Assembly (NCBI GenBank): GCA_933822405.4
Contig: CAKOGP040001961.1
Span: forward strand, 1-12,482
DNA from: Cylindrotheca closterium
Taxonomy: Eukaryota > Bacillariophyta > Bacillariophyceae > Bacillariales > Bacillariaceae
Direction: 5' to 3'
DNA: 12,482 nt
Shown here piece after piece: positions 9,201 through 12,482 of this stretch. Below the pieces are notes generated by a model. The model searched no databases. It was not told the DNA's origin and saw only the letters and a list, made by a program, of their open reading frames with translations. Both the position numbers and the translations under genes were made by a program. Within the stretch, counting starts at the first letter, position 1. Each line of letters opens with the position of its first letter.

Positions 9201-9609
9201 ATACTTTCTGGTAGTGGCTCCAAAGGGTCATGGAGAGCTGTTCATATCAGAAATGGTGGTTCACATGGTGTAGAAATGGAAGGCAATATCAATCTTGACA
9301 TGAAGAAGGTCAGTAATTGTTGGTATCATATGGTTTAGCATTTTCCTACTCAACATGTTGCTTCTAACAAAGTCATTTGTTAGTGGGAATTGTGGGAACG
9401 GCATAAAGTGTTCACATCAATCAATGCTGTCTCTTTACGAAACAAAGGTAGCAAACAACCTTGGTTTTGCTCTCCAATGCCAAAGCGGCTCCAGAGCAGA
9501 TATCACCAATTGCTGCTTTGACAAGAACAGAAAGGGTATCATTTTCAAAGAAGTAGGATGTGTCGTTGCTTGCAGTGGTAAATACAGCATGGGTTTTGAA
9601 AGCTCCTGA
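3264..9609 (+). CDS. Swr1/SRCAP-family Snf2 remodeller fused to WW, F-box and beta-helix
   Basis: Exons are 3264-5511, 5571-5782, 5844-6296, 6365-8849, 8917-9308 and 9373-9609, giving 2008 residues with all phases consistent. Swr1-type enzymes use ATP in the nucleus to exchange H2A-H2B for H2A.Z-H2B. Domains: HSA, about 105-215 ([16 protein letters not shown]), which docks actin-related proteins in this family; three acidic DDExTI modules, 298-362, 430-480 and 581-629; RecA lobe 1 from about 714, with Walker A DEMGLGKT (K755), DEAQ (852-855) and TGTPLQN (880-886); an insert of about 250 residues after [13 protein letters not shown] (1003-1015), typical of the INO80/SWR1 class; lobe 2 with SGGMGINL and [12 protein letters not shown] (arginine fingers R1376 and R1379); an acidic stretch, basic PAKRRK (1533-1538) and the Swr1-like [16 protein letters not shown] (1581-1596). 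The tail adds a WW domain (W1677, W1700), an F-box (about 1721-1765) and beta-helix rungs from about 1793. M1 may instead be ATG 3423, which removes 53 residues; the 3' end is also uncertain. Confidence 0.88.
5512..5570 (+). other. Intron 1 of the remodeller gene (59 bases)
   Basis: Donor GTAAGA, branch-like CTAAT, acceptor AACAG. It splits the glutamate codon of DEMGLGKT, so the Walker A motif appears only after splicing. This makes the call nearly certain. Confidence 0.95.
5783..5843 (+). other. Intron 2 of the remodeller gene (61 bases)
   Basis: Donor GTATGT, acceptor TTTAG, phase 0. It joins GWTQ to [11 protein letters not shown], a continuous Snf2 sequence between motifs Ia and II. Confidence 0.93.
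6297..6364 (+). other. Intron 3 of the remodeller gene (68 bases)
   Basis: Donor GTTTGT, pyrimidine-rich body, acceptor GACAG, phase 0. It joins CQLSRRQ to MQLYEEFLS, matching the usual Snf2 spacing after the LRRLKKEVE motif. Confidence 0.93.
8850..8916 (+). other. Intron 4 of the remodeller gene (67 bases)
   Basis: Donor GTATGA, acceptor CACCAG, phase 1. It joins PGDTI to ELSDGHYW, restoring a typical first beta-helix rung. An in-frame acceptor at 8880 would leave only 31 bases, probably too short to splice. Confidence 0.85.
9309..9372 (+). other. Intron 5 of the remodeller gene (64 bases)
   Basis: Donor GTCAGT, acceptor ACAAAG, phase 0. It joins NLDMKK to [13 protein letters not shown] within the beta-helix. 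The non-pyrimidine AAG acceptor is unusual, but the body contains an in-frame TAG and the length fits the other introns. Confidence 0.75.
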
Positions 9610-9645
9610 AAATTGTATTCATGGTTTAAGATAACATGATATAAG
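9578..9645 (+). other. Possible sixth intron giving an alternative C-terminus
   Basis: GTAAAT at 9578 and ATATAAG ending at 9645 bound 68 bases, matching the other introns in length. Splicing would replace the last ten residues before the stop at 9607-9609 with fourteen others and move the stop to 9687-9689. Without transcript data either end is possible. Confidence 0.35.
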
Positions 9646-9701
9646 CCCACTCCCATGACCAAATTGGGGAAAGCCAAGCAGGAATTTGAAACCCTGGTGA
9701 C
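9610..9701. other. 3' flank of the remodeller gene
   Basis: This short stretch lies between the coding end and the first retrotransposon remnant. No AATAAA signal is visible. Part of it may be coding if the possible sixth intron is used. Confidence 0.4.
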
Positions 9702-9720
9702 TGTTAGAAATGTGCTCGTG
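9702..9720 (-). repeat. Remnant of a copia LTR end
   Basis: TGTTAGAA followed by ATGTGCTC matches the left end of the other LTRs here if a small deletion is allowed between the two blocks. A further TGTTAG at 9739 may be another scrap. The call rests on few bases. Confidence 0.4.
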
Positions 9721-9753
9721 TCACCTGTACTTTACCTTTGTTAGCATTGTCTT

Positions 9754-10240
9754 TGTTAGAAATAAGCAGTTTGACCTCTATCGCGAGTGCCTTTAGAGCT
9801 AGAACAAACTCTCTGCAATCTCAATTCGTAATCGACCATACAGCACCTCCACATAGTTCTCATGTACTAGGTATACTTTGAGTGAAATTGTTCCTATTTG
9901 ATTAATGTTTGGCTTGAATTGATGATTCAATCACAAAAGTGAGTTCAACGAATTTCCTTTTGGGAAATCCCTTGTTTACAGATATCAATCCGACTTCTAC
10001 AAGGATTCTCTGTTGACTACAGTACTTTGGGACATTTGGTAATATTCCCTACTATATTGTACACAACATTGGTATTCCACTTGTATAGGGTCACTTGATC
10101 TGTGTGTGGATATTGCTTACCTGACAGTCTTCGTCGACTGCTGACATCACAATAATATTCAATTGTGCATGTCAAAACTTTGTACTTGAAGAATTTTTCA
10201 CGGAACGTAAAAACTCGTATTTTGTCATATCCCAATAACA
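9754..10240 (-). repeat. Solo copia-type LTR (487 bases)
   Basis: It starts TGTTAGAAATAAGC and ends CCCAATAACA, aligning over its whole length with the LTRs at 10472 and 11336, from which it clearly differs by many substitutions. TCTT stands directly before it (9750-9753) and directly after it (10241-10244), consistent with a 4-base target duplication around a solo LTR left by recombination. It carries a conserved small hairpin, TTGAAT-TGATG-ATTCAA (9914-9930). Strand is given by its orientation relative to the pol-bearing copies. Confidence 0.75.
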
Positions 10241-10255
10241 TCTTTTGCAGTAAAT

Positions 10256-10437
10256 TGTTAGAAATAAGCAAAATGTGCTCTATCGTGAGTGCCTTTAGCG
10301 CTCAGAACAAACTCTCTACAATCTAAATTTGTAATCGACTGTACAACACTTTCACGACAATAGTTCTCCTGTGTTAGGTATACTTTGAGTGAAATTGTTC
10401 CTATTTGATTAATGTTTGGCTTGAATTGATGACTCAA
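10256..10437 (-). repeat. Truncated copia LTR (about 182 bases)
   Basis: It starts TGTTAGAAATAAGC and follows the LTR at 10472 closely to around TTGAATTGATGACTCAA, after which the similarity stops. The 34 bases up to 10471 do not clearly match the LTR. The missing part is the U3 side in element orientation. Confidence 0.7.
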
Positions 10438-10471
10438 GCGACGATACAGTCACACATGGGCTCACTACAAC

Positions 10472-10962
10472 TGTTAGAATAAAGCAAAATGTGCTCTATC
10501 ATGAGTGCCTTTAGCGCTCAGAACAAACTCTCTGCAATCTAAACTCGTAATCGACTGTACGACACATTCACGACAATAGTTCTCCTGTGTCTAGGTATAC
10601 TTTGAGTGAAATTGTTCCTATTTGATTAATGTTTGGCTTGGATTGATGATTCAATCACAAAAGTGAGTTCAACGAATTTCCCTTGGAAAATCCCATGTTT
10701 ACAGAACTCAATCCGACTTCTACGAGGACTCTGTGTTGAGTACAGTACTTTGGGACATCTTGTATTATTCCCTACTGTATCCTACACAACATCACTATTC
10801 CACTTGTATTGGGTCACTCCCATTTCATATGGATATAGATTCTCCGGCAGAGTTGCGTCAAATCCCGGCATCACGATTAAAATCCGATGGTGTGTGTCAA
10901 AACTTTGTACATCAATGGTTTTTCTTGGAACGTAAAAACTCATATTTTGTCATATCCCAACA
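10472..10962 (-). repeat. 3' LTR of copia element A
   Basis: The 491-base unit has TG...CA ends and sits beside a purine tract and the end of pol, as a 3' LTR should. CAAC (10468-10471) is the bordering host-side sequence and a candidate target duplication; its partner is not in the window. Confidence 0.85.
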
Positions 10963-11069
10963 CACTCTTCCCATTGTGACAATCACCATTGGCAGCACTA
11001 GGACATGCTCTCATTCACTTTTTATTTTGTTTTGTATTTTCATTTTGAACATATACATACTTGTCTGAC

Positions 11070-11335
11070 CTAGTCCTGTGGACCAACAATCAGATCCCTG
11101 AACTTGCAAAACTTCTCACCTTGCAATGGCTTAGTCATGAGATCTGCAATCATATTGTCAGTTGGACAGTATTTGACCTTCACATTTCCTTTCTCCACTT
11201 GATCTGTGAAAAAGAAATAACAAATATTGATAGCTTGGCTTCTTTTGCCTGCGCTCTTACGACCAACCTCTTCCAGTAGAATCACGCTGTTGTTATCCTG
11301 ATACAAGATATTTTTCTCAATCAGATACCCTTGCC
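11070..11335 (-). pseudogene. Copia A pol fragment: C-terminal RNase H
   Basis: It encodes the last part of a Ty1/copia RNase H domain, including the late aspartates in ILYQDNNSV and CPTDNMIADLMTKPL, and ends in TAG at 11072-11070. The frame is open, but the first two catalytic residues and all upstream domains are missing because the sequence starts at the edge of LTR B. By eye it is roughly 85-90% identical at DNA level to the matching part of element B, so the two copies are not recent duplicates. Confidence 0.85.
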
Positions 11336-11846
11336 TGTTAGAATTAAGCAAAATGTGCTCTATCGTGAGTGCCTTTAGCGCTCAGAACAAACTCTCTGCA
11401 ATCTAAATTTGTAATCAACTGTACAACACTTTCACGACAATAGTTCTCCTGTGTCTAGGTATACTTTGAGTGAAATTGTTCCTATTTGATTAATGTTTGG
11501 CTTGAATTGATGATTCAATAACAAAAGTGAGCTCATGGATTTTCCCTTGGAAAATCCCTTGTTTACAGAACTTGATTCGACTTCTACCACAATTCTGTGT
11601 TGAATGCAGTACTTTGGGACATCTTGTATTATTCCCTACTGCATCGTACACAACATCAATATTCCACTTGTATAGGATCTTTTCCTTTTTGTGTGGATAC
11701 AGATTGTCCAACAGACTTGCGTCCGGCATACTTGCGTTGAATCCCGACATCGCGCACGATCAAAGTCCGATCGCACGTGTCGAAAACCTCGTACTTGAAT
11801 AGTTTCGTTTGGAACGTAAAAACTCATATTTCGTCATATCCCATCA
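11336..11846 (-). repeat. 3' LTR of copia element B
   Basis: The 511-base LTR opens (minus strand) TGATGGGATATG and closes TTCTAACA. The second T of the usual TGTTGGG has changed to A. It aligns with LTR A throughout, with small insertions near its U3 part. Confidence 0.82.
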
Positions 11847-11953
11847 CACTCCTGCCATTGTGACAATCACCATTGGCAGCAATGGGACATGCTCTCATTC
11901 ACTGTTTATTTTGTTTTGTATTTTCATTTTGAACATATACATACTTGTCTGAC

Positions 11954-12482
11954 CTATTCCTGTGGACCAAGAATTAGATCTCTGAACTTGCGAAACTTCT
12001 CACCTTGCAATGGCTTAGTCATAAAATCCGCAATCATATTGTCAGTTGGACAGTATTTGATCTTAACAATTCCTTTCTCAACTTGATCTGTGATAAAGAG
12101 ATAACAAATATTGATAGCTTGGCTTCTTTTGCCCGCGCTCTTGCGACCATTCTCTTCCAGCAGAATCGCGCTTTTGTTATCCTGATACAAGACATTCTTC
12201 TTGATCGGATACCCTTGCCACTCCATGAACAACTTTGTCCATAGTATCATCGTGACAACATCGTCAACTGCAATCAGTTCCGCTTCTGTACTGCTTCTGC
12301 TGTTTAGTTTTTGTTTCTTCGACATCACTTGAGCTGCACCTCCTCCAAAGGACAAAGTGCCGCCAGTATGGCTCTTGAAATCTGGATGCACCGCAAAAGA
12401 TGCGTCGATCATCCATTTCATGACTTGTAGTGATTCTGCGGAAAGTGTCAGGTGATACAACAATGTACAAAACAAATATCGC
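11954..12482 (-). CDS. Copia B pol, 3' part (end of reverse transcriptase region and RNase H), partial
   Basis: The frame is open from the right window edge to TAG (11956-11954 on the minus strand). The visible protein opens with the connection after reverse transcriptase (CTLLYHLTLSAES) and continues as a complete Ty1/copia RNase HI domain. The four acidic positions are present: D in KWMIDAS, E in SSTEAELIA, D in LYQDNKSAI and D in CPTDNMIADFM. RNase H removes the RNA strand during reverse transcription in the cytoplasmic particle. There is no stop or frameshift in the visible 176 codons. Gag, protease, integrase and most of the reverse transcriptase must lie right of the window. Confidence 0.9.
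   Translation of the reverse strand, partial: RYLFCTLLYHLTLSAESLQVMKWMIDASFAVHPDFKSHTGGTLSFGGGAAQVMSKKQKLNSRSSTEAELIAVDDVVTMILWTKLFMEWQGYPIKKNVLYQDNKSAILLEENGRKSAGKRSQAINICYLFITDQVEKGIVKIKYCPTDNMIADFMTKPLQGEKFRKFRDLILGPQE

Larger units (their letters stand above)
10472..11335 (-). mobile_element. Copia element A: 3' LTR and 3' end of pol
   Basis: In minus-strand order: a 266-base pol fragment (11335 to 11070), a 107-base spacer ending in the purine tract TGGGAAGAGTG, then a 491-base LTR (10962 to 10472) opening TGTTGGGATATG and closing TTCTAACA. The rest of pol is cut off where the LTR of element B begins. This fits insertion of B into A, with the remainder of A expected right of the window. 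Confidence 0.8.
11336..12482 (-). mobile_element. Copia element B: 3' LTR and 3' part of pol, continues past window
   Basis: In minus-strand order: pol reading in from the window edge and ending at 11954, a 107-base spacer with TGGCAGGAGTG before the LTR, and a 511-base LTR (11846 to 11336). The spacer length equals that of element A. The open pol frame suggests it may have been functional recently. Its left border interrupts the RNase H of element A after TTGCC (11331-11335), the expected target duplication. Confidence 0.82.

Noticed and set aside
3264..9609. INO80 itself rather than Swr1/SRCAP
   Set aside because: The HSA domain, DDExTI acidic modules and the [16 protein letters not shown] block after the ATPase are Swr1-type. 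The insert between the lobes alone would fit either.
9702..11846. CRISPR-like array from the regularly recurring TGTTAG motifs
   Set aside because: The repeats are long LTR copies with irregular spacing, not short identical repeats with unique spacers.

Overview
The window looks like nuclear DNA of a eukaryotic microalga, most likely a diatom. The signs are short GT-AG introns (59 to 68 bases in the main gene), a large Swr1-type chromatin remodeller, and a cluster of Ty1/copia retrotransposon pieces whose RNase H sequence resembles the copia elements abundant in diatoms. The diatom assignment is inference; nothing here is species-diagnostic.

Layout from left to right. Bases 1-440 are a very small LTR element of TRIM type: the last 62 bases of a 5' LTR, a 186-base non-coding interior with a primer-binding-like start and a purine tract, and a complete 192-base 3' LTR bounded by TGTTGG and CCAACA. 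Bases 441-2067 hold an unrecognised protein-coding sequence. It begins without a start codon exactly at the LTR edge, changes frame twice (each time explained by a possible 47-base GTGAGA intron, or else by frameshifts), and carries one in-frame TAA. It is probably a gene broken by the TRIM. Bases 2068-3263 contain no convincing gene, but 2170-2390 is rich in inverted repeats.

Bases 3264-9609 are the main gene: six exons, about 2008 residues. The product is a Swr1/SRCAP-family Snf2 ATPase with an HSA domain, three degenerate copies of an acidic module resembling the H2A.Z-handling region of the family, and a split ATPase core. In the same uninterrupted exon as the second RecA lobe come a WW domain, an F-box and the start of a right-handed beta-helix like that of FBXO11 proteins. 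A histone-exchange motor joined to a ubiquitin-ligase substrate-receptor-like tail is the most notable thing in the window.

From about 9700 to the end lies a stack of minus-strand copia sequence: an LTR remnant, a solo LTR with a 4-base duplication, a truncated LTR, the 3' end of one element (A) and the 3' end of a second (B). B appears to have inserted into the RNase H region of A. These elements face the remodeller gene convergently and start within about 100 bases of its 3' end. The TRIM shares a 13-base purine-tract/LTR junction with copia A, which suggests that copia enzymes mobilise it.
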